Origin: Psilocybe azurescens
Lineage: Eukaryota > Basidiomycota > Agaricomycetes > Agaricales > Agrocybaceae
Direction of reading: 5' to 3'
Length of the DNA stretch: 64,000 nt
Assembly (NCBI GenBank): GCA_023853785.1
Contig: JAJIRX010000226.1
Coordinates: 1 to 64,000 of the forward strand
Position 1 is the stretch's first letter; each line of letters begins with the position of its first letter. Made by a program: the position numbers and the translations under genes. Shown piece after piece: positions 24,367 to 35,177 of this stretch. Below the pieces are notes generated by a model that was not told the DNA's origin, ran no database searches, and saw only the letters and a list, made by a program, of their open reading frames with translations.

Positions 24367-24436
24367 GGGAAAATGGTTGAGGAAATATTATCATCTCGAC
24401 CCTCCATTTTCCAAGTTAAGAACCAACTCTCCCAAC

Positions 24437-25493
24437 ATGTCCAACAGCGAAAGCCCTAAGGTCCTTGAGATCACCTCCCGTGAACTTGGTCGCGAAATTG
24501 AACTTATGCTTGTATTTGAACCTCCAACAGGCGGTAAAATATATGTCGATGTATTTCCTGTTTGCTGGCGTGGGAGCCTCTCTCGTTTTCACTCACCGTC
24601 ATCTCATTTAATACATTCTTGGCAGAGGTTCTCTTCTTCAGCGCCACCGGTATGAGCGCTGCCGCCCTTACATACACTGGAAATACTGGGCTTTTTGTCC
24701 CACAGGTGGGTCCACGTCGGATATATGTACTCAACAGGTAACATCTTAATCAGTATGTACCTCATAGATGCAACCTGGCCACCACGTCTCGGCCTATGGC
24801 TGGCAGCGTTGCGAGGTATGTGAACGACTCGCTCCCAGCATGCTGCTTCAAACTCACTATCAAACGACAGGTTGGGCAGAAGTGCACACTCAAGACGGAT
24901 GATCAGAATCAGGACCACCTCACCCATGCTGTCAATGGTATCAGCGGAGTCATTCAATGTGTCAATGAAACCGACCACGTGGCAAATGTTGGACTGGTAC
25001 GAAACACTTTGGTCGAGTTTACTCCCTCATGCTGCTTACCACGCTGTTCCAGGGATTATTACACGACGTCGGTAAGAGGATAGAGCCTGTTTTCTTGTGG
25101 GAGGCTATCGGGTATAGCCTTGTCCTTTCCCTATTTGGTTTCCCGACTAACAAATTTAAATTTTACTTTACAATCAACTAGGCAAGACCGTACACTCTCC
25201 TTCCCTTTCACCCCTACACTGAAGATCTATGCAACCAGCGCATACAAACGTACGATACAATCAGCCTCATGCATACTAGTATCTAGCTGACGGATAATTA
25301 TTCATGGCTTCAAGCCGCTGAATTGATCAGGAGCGAGATTCCATATCCTGCTTTGTTTGAAACGGATCTCAACACTCTCCCTTCGTTCACCTCGTGGAAC
25401 TTACTTTTGATCGAGCCACTGGCGAAATCAAGATCGAGGCGGCGTAATCATCGAAATCTTTTGATGTTGGTTTTGATCGTCGTTAAATTCTAA
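24437..25493 (+). CDS. Copy B: ~214-aa paralogue with altered C-terminus
   Basis: Exons 24437-24569, 24626-24705, 24768-24815, 24871-24996, 25053-25111, 25182-25249 and 25315-25493, with the same exon phases as copy A. Segments: LGREIELMLVFEPPTGGKIY, VDVFPVCW, FFSATGMSAAALTYTGNTGL, VGQKCTLKTDDQNQDHLTHA, IQCVNETDHVANVGL, KRIEPVFLWEAI, FTPTLKIYATSAYK, SEIPYPALFETDLNTLPSFT. In the last exon, near 25403-25408, one base is missing compared with the other copies and with the inverted duplicate at 28742-28842. The frame then leaves the family tail (which would end at 25447) and runs basic to TAA at 25491-25493. The gene may be non-functional. Its 3' end forms the start of the large inverted duplication. 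Confidence 0.65.
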
Positions 25494-26388
25494 CCATATA
25501 TCTAATCCATCTGTATGAACGTACCATCTACATTACCGAGCTCGTATCGAACTACGACTCAGAGTTTAGTTCATCGAATTCGCATTTACATCTCTGTACC
25601 TGAGTTTCCAGTGAAGGAAGGAAGGCATGAAGATATTCCTATCAGATTGCATTCCCAGCATCGGAGGCACATTAATCATATTGAATGACATCTGTGGAAG
25701 AATATGCGCCCCGCGGTCGAGAGCACCACTAGAGTGCTACGAGCAGGAATTATCAATTCTAAGCGCATTGACAGGATTTCTCTGCTGATAACATACGACA
25801 AAACCTTGCTGGAAAAGTCAAGCCGATGTTACGACTTGTTATCGCACCAAAGAGTATGAAGAGGCGAGCATGCAAATCTTAAACCGGTACCACCATCTAG
25901 GAAGTTCAAAGAGGATCTCCGCCTCTAGAACTACCGCACAGAGCTAGTATTTGATCTCGCTTCTATTTGAGAGTGAATCCGATAAACTGCGCGTTCTGGC
26001 CTTTACAAGAATTGACAGTGAGAAGGTCCGCTCGTAAGTGCAGTGAAACTGCTACTAAGGAAACAGGAGGAATTACAAGTGGTATGAACACATCGATGAT
26101 CCGAGGACGTCGAATAAGCGTTCAAAGTGGACCTATATAAGCCCCTAACCCAGTGTCGCAGGTTGAGGGAGAGGGATGGAAAAAGTAAGATGGTACTGAA
26201 AGAATAAGGCGAATCTAACAAGAGATTCCGGAAAATAAATCGCGACTATGAGGAGAGGACAAGGAAAGAAATACGTCACTTGCACAAGCAATGGCTAGGA
26301 CTGGTTACTGGACTCACCTACCAAATTGCCCAAGATAAGTTACCAGATAGACGTCGTTCGTAGTTCATCGCGGTCTCCTTCCTGCTTC
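25366..26388 (+). repeat. Left arm of ~1-kb inverted duplication
   Basis: Reverse complement of 27917-28842 with many substitutions and small indels along its whole length. For example, TCTTGTTAGATTCGCC on the minus strand near 26220 matches TCTTGTTAAAATCGCC at 28088. It begins inside the last exon of copy B and ends within a minus-strand membrane-protein fragment. The spacer of about 1.5 kb carries copy C. Confidence 0.75.
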
Positions 26389-26666
26389 TCCCGAGCATAC
26401 AGTAGCCCTTCGTGCACCCGAGTTTTGCATATCCTTGCCATAACCAATGGCACAAAGCCTTGAGCCAGCCACAGTAATGCAAGCCAAGGTGAAAGCGTGC
26501 ATATTGGAGGTTCAGAATGTAAACCCCAAACTACAAACGCGACTTTCAGAGGCACAGTATTGAACATGAGTATAATGTCAGTGACGAACATGGTGAGAGT
26601 GAAGAAAAGACAGGTTGTGGTGATCGTTTGATCCTGATGGTCCCGCGGCACCGACCGTACATTCAA
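26340..26666 (-). pseudogene. Membrane-protein fragment
   Basis: A minus-strand frame of 108 codons has two hydrophobic stretches (CLFFTLTMFVTDIILMF and SPWLALLWLAQGFVPLVMA) and a charged tail (VHEGLLYAREKQEGDRDELR). It looks like part of a multi-span protein. I do not recognise the family, no neighbouring exons were found, and its tail lies in the inverted-duplication arm. Confidence 0.3.
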
Positions 26667-27316
26667 ACGGAGCTTGAACGTTTGAACATTTGAACTGTTG
26701 GTCCTTGTTTGTCATAGTCCTCGTGGTTTGTCCTAATGACCTCAATTCTCTGGTACTGCGAGTCATCGCGACGCACACATGATCGAGAGGTCGCAAGCAT
26801 CCGCCCCATATTCATTTTAACGCCTCCCACACCTGCAAGCTCGTCCTCTATCAGGGTCTCTCAACGAACTTAGATCGCGAAGACTCTTTGTAAAGGCCTC
26901 GAGCAGCTCTCCGTGGCCTTCTTTTGGGTCGCAGAGCAGGTTATCAGCACGGGCTCCGACCTTTCACCCTGAAGGCCTCACCTCCTAATACCAGCGTATA
27001 CTCTACCGTCGTTCTCCATCCCATCTTGTCATCAAGGATCTCCAGGACGTACCTCTCCCCTTCGCCACCGTCATTTCCCGGGCTCGTCTCGGAAGCTACT
27101 TCCGTGAAAGGAACTCGAAGCGCAAGGCCTCACACCCCAAATGAACGGAACTTGCACTTTCATTAGGTACGTATGTATAGCGGCCATATTGGCGATTATC
27201 CAGCCACCTCTTCTAACTCTAACTTGGGCTCGGAGATGTCCCCGGTGTTCAGCCTTGTGAAGTATGTAATATATGCTCTCTGATATGTCCAATATCCTAT
27301 TTACCGTCATATCAAG
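26667..27316. other. Region without recognised gene
   Basis: Between the membrane fragment and copy C. It may hold unrecognisable 5' exons of copy C. Confidence 0.3.
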
Positions 27317-27670
27317 AGTGGGCAGAAATGTACAATGCAGACCAATCTGAACCATGATAACTATCTCACCGAGGCCGTGCCTGGTAACGAGGGGTACATT
27401 AAATACCTCAACCACACAGGCCATTCAGCTGATATCGCACTTGTGCGCCACAGTATACTTTCTGTGAATCTATTTCTAATCCACAGCCCAGGGCATATAT
27501 AACGATGTAGGGTCCACGGCCGAACCCGTTCTATGTTGGAAAAATATTGAGCACGCTTTATTTCCTTCATAATCTGTTTCCAACCTTAACACCTTCGTGG
27601 TTATGGTTAATCAGTGATGGTAGTGCTATATCAACAATGTTCACTCCGTGATTGAAAATTTACGCGGTTC
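27317..27670 (+). pseudogene. Copy C: broken ~214-aa paralogue
   Basis: Exons 4 to 6 of the family remain: SGQKCTMQTNLNHDNYLTEA with LNHTGHSADIAL (27317-27442), GIYNDVGSTAEPVLCWKNI (27492-27550) and SAISTMFTP then LKIYAV (from 27615). The donor after 27550 reads GC instead of GT and a TGA stop (27649-27651) replaces a codon between TP and LKIYAV. The first three exons and the last are not recognisable. Confidence 0.65.
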
Positions 27671-27916
27671 GCTGCTACAGAGGTGGGCTACTCTCACACC
27701 CAGGCATTATATCTATCCGATCGTTGATGCATTACCGAATCCCAGCTGGTCAGAGCAAACATCGAGTGTTCTCTCGTGTGGGAGTGGGATCTCACTAAGC
27801 TCAGAGAGTTTACGATGTGGAATGTGGCTATCAGCAATGAAAATAATTGCGCCGTAATTGAGCAGAAGACAGTTTAACTAAATTAAACTCGTCTGCATGA
27901 CGGGATAACGTACGGT

Positions 27917-28842
27917 CGGGAGAAGCAGGAAGGAGACCGCGATGAACGGCGAACAACGTATATCTTGTAACTTATCTTGGACAATTTGGGAGATGAGTCC
28001 AGTAACCAGTCCTAGCCATTGCTTGTGCAAGTGATTTATTTCTTTCCTTGTCCTTTCCCCACAGTCACGATTTATTTTCCAGAGTCTCTTGTTAAAATCG
28101 CCTTATTCTTTTGGTACCATCTTTATTTTCCCGTCCCTTCCCATCCACCTGCGACACTGGGTTGGGGGCTTATACAGGTCCACTTTGAAAGCTTATTTGA
28201 TACCCTCGGCCCGTCGATGTGTTTATACTACTCGCGACTCCTCATCGAAAGACGAGAACGCGCACTTTATCGGATCCACTACCAAATGGAGACGAGATCA
28301 AATACTCGCTCTGTGCGGTAGTTCAGGAGGCGGATATCCTCTTTGAACTTCCTAGATGATGTATCGGCCCAAGATTTGCGTGCTTGTTACTTCATACTCT
28401 TAGGTGTGATAACTAGTCGCGACATCGGCGTGACTTTGTCGGCAGGGTTTTGTCGATGTTAACTACCAAAGCAGGCCTGTCAATGCGCTTCGAATTAATA
28501 TTTCCTACTCGCAGCACTGTGGCCGTGCTCTATACCGCTGAGTGGATATCTATCCACAGACGTCGTTCAATATGATTATTGTATTTCCGATGCAATGCAA
28601 TGCAATAGACAAGTCCTCATATCTTTCTATGCATTTTCGATCGACTGAACTCAAAATTTTAGTTCACTACGAGCTCGGTAGCGCAGATGGCACGTTCATA
28701 GAGACAGATTAGGTATATGGTTAAAATTTAATGATGATCAAAAACCAGACCAGGCCTTCTTGATCTTGATTTCACCAGTTGCTGGATCATAAAGTAACTC
28801 CTACGAGGAAAACGAAGGGAGGGTGTCGAGATTTGCTTCTGT
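27917..28842 (-). repeat. Right arm of ~1-kb inverted duplication
   Basis: Inverted, diverged copy of 25366-26388. The match starts at TCGGGAGAAGCAGGAAGGAG (near 27916) and ends at AGGGTGTCGAGAT near 28840. It includes an antisense copy of the copy B last exon. Confidence 0.75.
28742..28842 (-). pseudogene. Inverted duplicate of copy B last exon
   Basis: On the minus strand this reads LDTLPSFSS and then LLYDPATGEIKI, the C-terminal signature of the ~214-aa family. It keeps the base that copy B lost, showing that the copy B frameshift came after the duplication. No other exons accompany it. Confidence 0.6.
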
Positions 28843-30287
28843 ACTTATATGGCTTCATGTGTATATACACGTCTTCGGAACGCGTACTTCTTGATTGACC
28901 TTCAGAGTATCCTAGATTGATTTAATGTGTATGTACGGTGTGGTATGTTGTAAAATTACTGCCCAATTTGCCCCTAACAGAAACCCCCGCGGCATCGGTC
29001 GAGGGGGCTTTGAGGTGAACGCATTTTGATTGCGCACGGGGACTGCCGAAATCGATCAAATTAGGACAGGTTGAAGCATTGTGACTTGATTGCGAGCATC
29101 ACTTTCCACACAGGAACCGAATACAACACCGGGCACAACAATGTAGTGTGCCCGACCAGACGCAATTTTAAATATTCTTAGCACTTTGAAAAGTCTTGTG
29201 GCTACCACACAGTATAATGAAGTTGGGAATCAACGGGGACACTAAACCCTGATCAGAACTATGAAAGAACCTAGTCAATGAAGGTACTGAGAAGATTAAA
29301 CCATCTGAGAGAGCTGAATAAGCATAGGTATCCCTTTGTTAGGTTTAAAAGATATGATATTGGACAAGGTCATTTCGATAGGGAAATACAGCACCTATGA
29401 CATATTTGACGATCCAATACTCTTCCCACCTCGACGAGATCTGATGTTTAGCACATCAACGTCATTCCATGACACGCGGAATGAATTCGAACCAGATATA
29501 TAAATGGCGAGGTCCGCAATATAGATATCACAGAGAATACATGGAGGCGCATATAATGGCCACTCCATTTTGAAGTAATGTAGATGCATCCCTGTTCTGT
29601 AGAGTCGGTCATCTTGCAGCTTTCCAAGGATTCCAATACGGCTGACAATCAAGCTAAGAGTTCTTTGATTTTTAGTCCATAAAATCATTAGAATTGGTTT
29701 ATGTCAGGCATTTGGATATGGCAGACAAAATTGAACCTTAGTTTGGCATGAGAGACTAGCGCCGCATGACATACATGGTCAAAAACATGATATTAATACT
29801 TATCATTATGTGCTGATATTGCAGTTCTGAGCCTGCCTGCACGACTGCCACTGCCATGTCGACTTTGTTTGCCTCAGGCGTTTGAAAATCGCCGTTGGAT
29901 TTGTATTCCAAGTATAGAAGAGATGATTATTAAAAGCAGCGTGGGCATATAATACAAGCTCTGGTGCCGCAGATAGGATATTGCTAGTGCATTCCCAGTA
30001 TTTTGATACAATGGTCACTGATGTCGACGATTTCTATGTCTTTTTCCGGGGTAGAAGCATCAACAGCACCAGTCTCGCTATCTCTAAAGTACAGCGTAGT
30101 GACACCAGTGAGAATGGTGGCGTGTTTGTATCAGGCGTTCCGTACTAGATTTGTGGAACATGACATGAAAGATATGAGAATTTATTTCCCTGGACCATTT
30201 TCAATTGAATCCATGGACCACTCCTAGAATGACAGAACGGACTCTACTTTAGATCGGCCTCAACCTTGAGTTCTAAGATTATACACG
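28843..30287. other. Region without recognised gene
   Basis: No gene is seen. Promoter-like blocks without genes lie near 29697-29716 and 29866-29885 (CAGGCRTTTG cores). They resemble upstream sequences of copies B and D and suggest deleted or eroded units. Confidence 0.35.
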
Positions 30288-30330
30288 GGACTTGTAACTA
30301 CTGCCCGTGATGTGTTGACCGTCTATAAAA
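30288..30330 (+). promoter_or_regulatory. Core promoter of copy D
   Basis: GGACTTGTAACTACTGCC (30288-30305) and TATAAAA (30324-30330), spaced as in copies A and B. The start codon is 72 bp after the TATA box. Confidence 0.6.
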
Positions 30331-30395
30331 TGGCCAACATCTCTGAGACACTTTCACCATCTCAATCTCATATTGTCATATCCAAAGCAATCAAC

Positions 30396-31516
30396 ATGAG
30401 CACTACCGTCGCTTCTACCGCCGTCGCTGATACTCCTTCTATCGAAGCCTCGCTGAGCGCAAGGTGTGTACATTTACATGGTAATCTTCATGAACTTCGC
30501 TGATGCATACTCTGTTCACCCACCAGCTCGCTTGACCTTAATAAATTTGCTGATGCTGCTGCTGGTGGAAATTCTAGGACCCTTGAGTTCAACTCCAGTA
30601 ATCTGGGAAAGGAGATTGACCTTTTGCTCATGTTTGAACCTCCTAAAGTCGGCAAATTATTCGTCGACTTGTTCCCTGTTGTCTGGAGTGAGTGCTGAGT
30701 GTTCAAAGTGTTTATATTCAAAACTCGTCTCATTTCACAATGTCCTGGCAGAGGTCTTATCTTTCAGCGCCACCGGTATTAGCTCAGCCGACGTTGAATA
30801 CACCGCCGACACCGGATTTTTTGTCCCTCAGATCAAGTCCGGCAACCGTGTTGCGGCCTCGAACGCGCAGAGCTGCCAAGTAAGTGCTCACTTGCTCCGG
30901 ATTATCGTAGTATTATGGCTCACCGTCAATCAACTTGAAGACTGGGCAAAAGTCACGCTCAAGACGAATTTGAATGGGAACGGACAATACTTCACCCCTG
31001 CTGTTGATGGAACTACTGGTGTCATGCAAGCCCTTAATGGAACCGAGCGCCCGGCTAACATGGGAATTGTATGATTCAATCTGGTCCATTGATCTCTTTC
31101 GTCCTGGCTGACATATTTTCCCAGGGATTCTTTAACGATGCCGGTACCAAAATGGAGCCTGCTCTCGTATGGAACAATATAGCGTACGGTTTCTTGTTTA
31201 TTTTTCTTCCTTAACTTCGCGACTAATCACCTTCGCTTTGTGATCAACTAGTAAGAGCAGCACACTGTCTGTTCAGCTTACCCCTAAATTGAAGATCTAT
31301 GCGGTCAGCGACTACAAAGGTGTGATACAAGCATACAAGCAGCCTCATGCACACCAGTACCTAGCTAATGCATGAATTTTAGTCACCGAATTGATCAGGG
31401 GCGATATCGAATCCCCTCTTTTGTTTGAGAAGAATCTCATTGCTCTCCCTTCGTTCACCGAGTGGAATGTGTCTATTGATGCGGGAACAGGTGAAGTCAA
31501 GATCACGGAGGCGTAG
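30396..31516 (+). CDS. Copy D: ~214-aa paralogue with extra first exon, frameshifted
   Basis: Exons 30396-30463, 30527-30687, 30752-30879, 30941-31068, 31125-31183, 31252-31319 and 31383-31516. A Ser/Thr/Ala-rich first exon (MSTTVASTAVADTPSIEASL) not present in A or B is followed by family segments LGKEIDLLLMFEPPKVGKLF, FVDLFPVVW, LSFSATGISSADVEYTADTG, FFVPQIKSGNRVAASNAQ, VMQALNGTERPANMGI, TKMEPALVW, LTPKLKIYAVSDYKVTELIR and SPLLFEKNLIALPSFTEWNV. The intron separating exons 2 and 3 of copy A is absent here. In exon 4 (TGQK then TLKTN) one base is missing, which ends the frame early unless it is a sequencing error. Its promoter matches those of A and B. Confidence 0.65.
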
Positions 31517-32393
31517 TCACCGGCCATCGAACTCTCTCGACACTCACTGCGAAAGTCGTTAAATGTGGTGTATCTGATCTTTCTTTGGACAATTTATGTT
31601 CTGTTTTGAATGCCATCTCTACGTGTCTAAGACTTTATGCTGCTTCCCAAAAGCATATACAGTGTGTTCAGAGTTTAACAATAACTATTCTTGTTAATTG
31701 CAAATCTCAGTCACACATCCACCGGTACACATTATATATACCCGATCTTCTCATCGGTGTTTCAATATGTGTGGCTCTATGTACTCCCCTTGACCTCCTA
31801 CGCTGTTCATCCGGCAATCATTCCAATTATAGAGTGATAGGCGCTGCCTCGAAGAAGGCTGTAGACTTTACAGCATGGTCGTCTGCATCTTGAGAGCCCC
31901 ATGTTCTCAACGACAGATCGGTCACTGTTTTCACAAGACAAATATTTAATCAATATGACACCGCATAGAATCATTGCTTCAGCTCGTATGAGCACCCAAT
32001 CAGCCCCCGTAAACACCATCATCACATATACACCTCTCCTCTTTTCTTTCTGTCCACTCTTCGTTCGCTTTACCCCTCCATAACCTTCCTCATTCTTCAC
32101 TCTTCGTCTTTCACCGTTCTTTCAATCCCACCCCTTACTCTTCATCTTTCACCCTCCGTATAATCTCACCCCTCACACTTTGTCTTTCACCCTCCATCCG
32201 ATCCCACCCCTCACTCTGCTCAATTTTACACCCCGCACACCGCGCCCCTTTCCAAGTACATTATCTCTGAGTACTTATCCAGATAGCGCCGACCATTGTA
32301 CATGCAGCCATATACACTCACTCCCTTCCTACGACGCATACCCCTCCATTTTATACGCCTTATCAAACGGCCTAATAGCAAACGCCTGTGATG
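31517..32393. other. Region without recognised gene
   Basis: Pyrimidine-rich from about 32040 to 32260, with imperfect repeats of TCTTTCACCCTCC. No gene is seen. Confidence 0.3.
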
Positions 32394-33030
32394 TTATATC
32401 CATAACGTTGTGCTGCGCCACGAATGTGAGCAGCGCCCCCCCTGAATGAACGTTGCTTGCAGGTCCAGGAAGGGTGATTTGGAGTTCGGGGTAAGGGACA
32501 AAGAGTGGCGCGGTGTTGTGCGTGGGCAGGCCAGGGACTCAGGGATCATTGTGAACGGGAAGTGCGCGCTGCGCAGGGCATCTATTGTTACTGATCTATC
32601 ATTCTGGAGATCCTCAGTGTTCCGGATGGGACTGCGAAGTACGATGGCCCATACACCGTTGTTAGAGGGAGAAGGTGCTGGGTCGGCGTCTGTGTTGTTA
32701 ACTGCTTCTGCCATCCAATGGAAATGCGCTGATGGCCCCTCCGGCCCGTTGGCGAGGATAGTCCGATGTGTGGGAAAGGGAGAATGTGAATGTGGGCTGT
32801 GTATTCAGGTTCCTCAGCCTTGCCATGTTCGTTGTATCCTGTCTAGCTGGTCGCAGGATAGTCCACGGATAGGGTCTTACATTGCAAGCGGATGAGCCTG
32901 CGACGGATCCGAGGGGTGGTGGGTCGCTTGCACCTTTATCTCCCGCGAGCAGATCAAGAACACAATCTATTTCGCTGAAGCGACAAGAGCTTTCGTAGTG
33001 GAGTTTGTAACGATGCTGTTGTCGCTCCAA
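32394..33030 (-). other. Possible coding remnant, unidentified
   Basis: Two overlapping minus-strand frames look protein-like in sequence: LNTQPTFTFSLSHTSDYPRQ with RAGGAISAFPLDGRS, then GVWAIVLRSPIRNTEDLQND and SLTLTPNSKSPFLDLQATFI. The switch of frame between them suggests a shift or an intron. I do not recognise the family. Confidence 0.3.
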
Positions 33031-35177
33031 CTAGAGAAAGCGTTGGGCTTCCGGGAGGTCTCTCTGGAACTGAGGGGAATTTGCATTCAATTCACAGTCG
33101 GCGGTGCCAATATTCTTATCAATGCTGGTCTGTTTAGATTCTATCCTATTTCAATATACACTATTCCTATACTCGGCAGGACTCTTATTCAACTCCGACT
33201 TCGTCGTATTTTTTTTCTTACCTGAGCCCATTAACGTGCACCCCCTCGCAGAGGTGCCCGGTGTTACCGTGCAAGGGAAATGCACTAGCGTAGAATGTAC
33301 CGCTATACGATGAAAGTAATAACGATGTTCAACCCCTCCGAAACCGACCGAGTCACTGAGATCATAGGTTCGGATAGACGTTGACATCAATAAGCCGAAG
33401 AGTAGCCTCCGCTTTAATTGTTTGATTCACGTATACCCGACCGTACATTCAATCTGCGCACAGCACGAACCTCGAATCTGATTATTACCCAGCCCGAACG
33501 CTACTGGCTGATTCCTGAAGGCTGTTGCACTTGGTCCTCTCTTCTCCTCTTCTCTTCCAAGTCAAGGTATTCAATATCCTACACTCGTGCTAGCTATGTA
33601 TGTAGCTATGTATGTATTTTATATACAGTACCAGCACCAGTACGAAAACAAAAAGCTCGTCTCATTTCTCGTCTTGTCGATTGCCTGCCTGCCAGTATGT
33701 AACCATGTGGGTGTGGGGTCATAGTTATCATTGAATTTACTTAATAATATCATAGTCGTCTCATTCCCTCAAGCCAAATTGGCGTTGGTCCCAGCTCCAG
33801 GATGAGATCGGGTGAATCTGGACCTGGCTTCGAATCCAGTCTGCTCCAGAATTCCATGCCGAGGATAAATGGTGGAATGTAAATGTGCGAATAAAAGCGT
33901 GAGTTGAAAGTTGAAAGGAGAATTGAAAAAGTGGGAGTGCAGAACAAAGTGAATGCACAGACGGAGGGTAGGAAGTCGGAGGCGAGTGCGAGAAGGGGCA
34001 TGATAAATGGAAAGGGACTGGAGAAAGGGAGGGATAAGCAGAATTATAGACGATGTGAACGTGAACTTAAAGAAACCAAATACTAAAACCTCAAAAATTC
34101 ATCCCTATTCAAAAAGCATACAACGCACGTACCAATCATCACCCAAATCAATGTCCGTACCCCTCAATAATCCATCCGGGCATACCAATCCACAACCGAC
34201 GACAGATCATACTCGTCTTCCATCTCATGTACGCAACCCTCATCCGCAGCCCAAGTACACGCCCACTGCCCACTCCTCAACCCTCTCCTTCATCCTTTTT
34301 TCCCATTTCAGCCACCTGACCCAACGCCACCCAACCCCTTGCCGCGCAAGCGTAATGCAGTGCTTCATGAGCAGGAACACGATGATGTACGACGTGAGCA
34401 AGACAGCGTGGCGCTGGCATTGCGATTTGGAGACAGACATGGGTTCGGGGGAGAGTGGTGGAGGAGAGGAGAAGATGTGGCGGCCGGTACCTGGACGTCG
34501 TCAGGGGGAAGGAGCGGGGACGCTGGACGGGGATGGGGACGGTAAGGGTTCTTGCCGCCTGAGCCGGATCTTGCACATCTCGTGCTCGACTTCGACCATC
34601 ATCCGACTATCCTGGTCCTTCTCGTCCTCATCCGACGCACATCCACTATGCTATGGAAAGCGAGACTGTCAAGCCTTTAAAGCCGTTGCCAAATATCATC
34701 GGGTTGTCAAGCCGAGCATTCTTGGCGATAACTTGGCAAGCAAAGACCTTTGACACTGGTACCCGCCTAGTTCAGAGCCATTCAGTATTTTATTGTAGAT
34801 GCTATGTGCCGATACAAGGCCAATAAATAAATTTAGGTACTACTAGTATATACTGTGAGTAGCTTTATGCAAGTGTTGAAGCAACCATAATGACCGTACA
34901 GCTTGTGCGCCGTTGAAGCCCCAGTCAAGCCCCAGTAGTAATACCGCCGCCAGCGGGCCGGTCCAAGCGCTCGCTGGACTGGTCCTCGAAACACAAATTC
35001 CGACTCACATTCAACTGTAGACGGTGCATTGCTCATGAGGAGTGCATAATATAGATCTCATAGTATCACTAATATTATTTCATTAGTTTACATTTCTTAC
35101 TTTGAGCCAGATAATAGTAAAACCAGATATAATCCCTTGCTTAAACCCAATAAACTTTGGTACCTACATAGCATAGT
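33031..35177. other. Region without recognised gene
   Basis: Several long frames overlap on both strands between 33750 and 34753. One on the minus strand (34440-34240) has a hydrophobic run (AVLLTSYIIVFLLMKHCITL), and the 248-codon plus-strand frame has no domain. I cannot decide which, if any, is real. Confidence 0.3.

Noticed and set aside
21258..31516. Aegerolysin, actinoporin or fruit-body lectin identity for the ~214-aa family
   Set aside because: Length and motifs do not match any of these families as I know them; left as unknown.
34007..34753. 248-codon plus-strand frame
   Set aside because: Low-complexity composition, competing minus-strand frames and no recognisable domain or splice chain.
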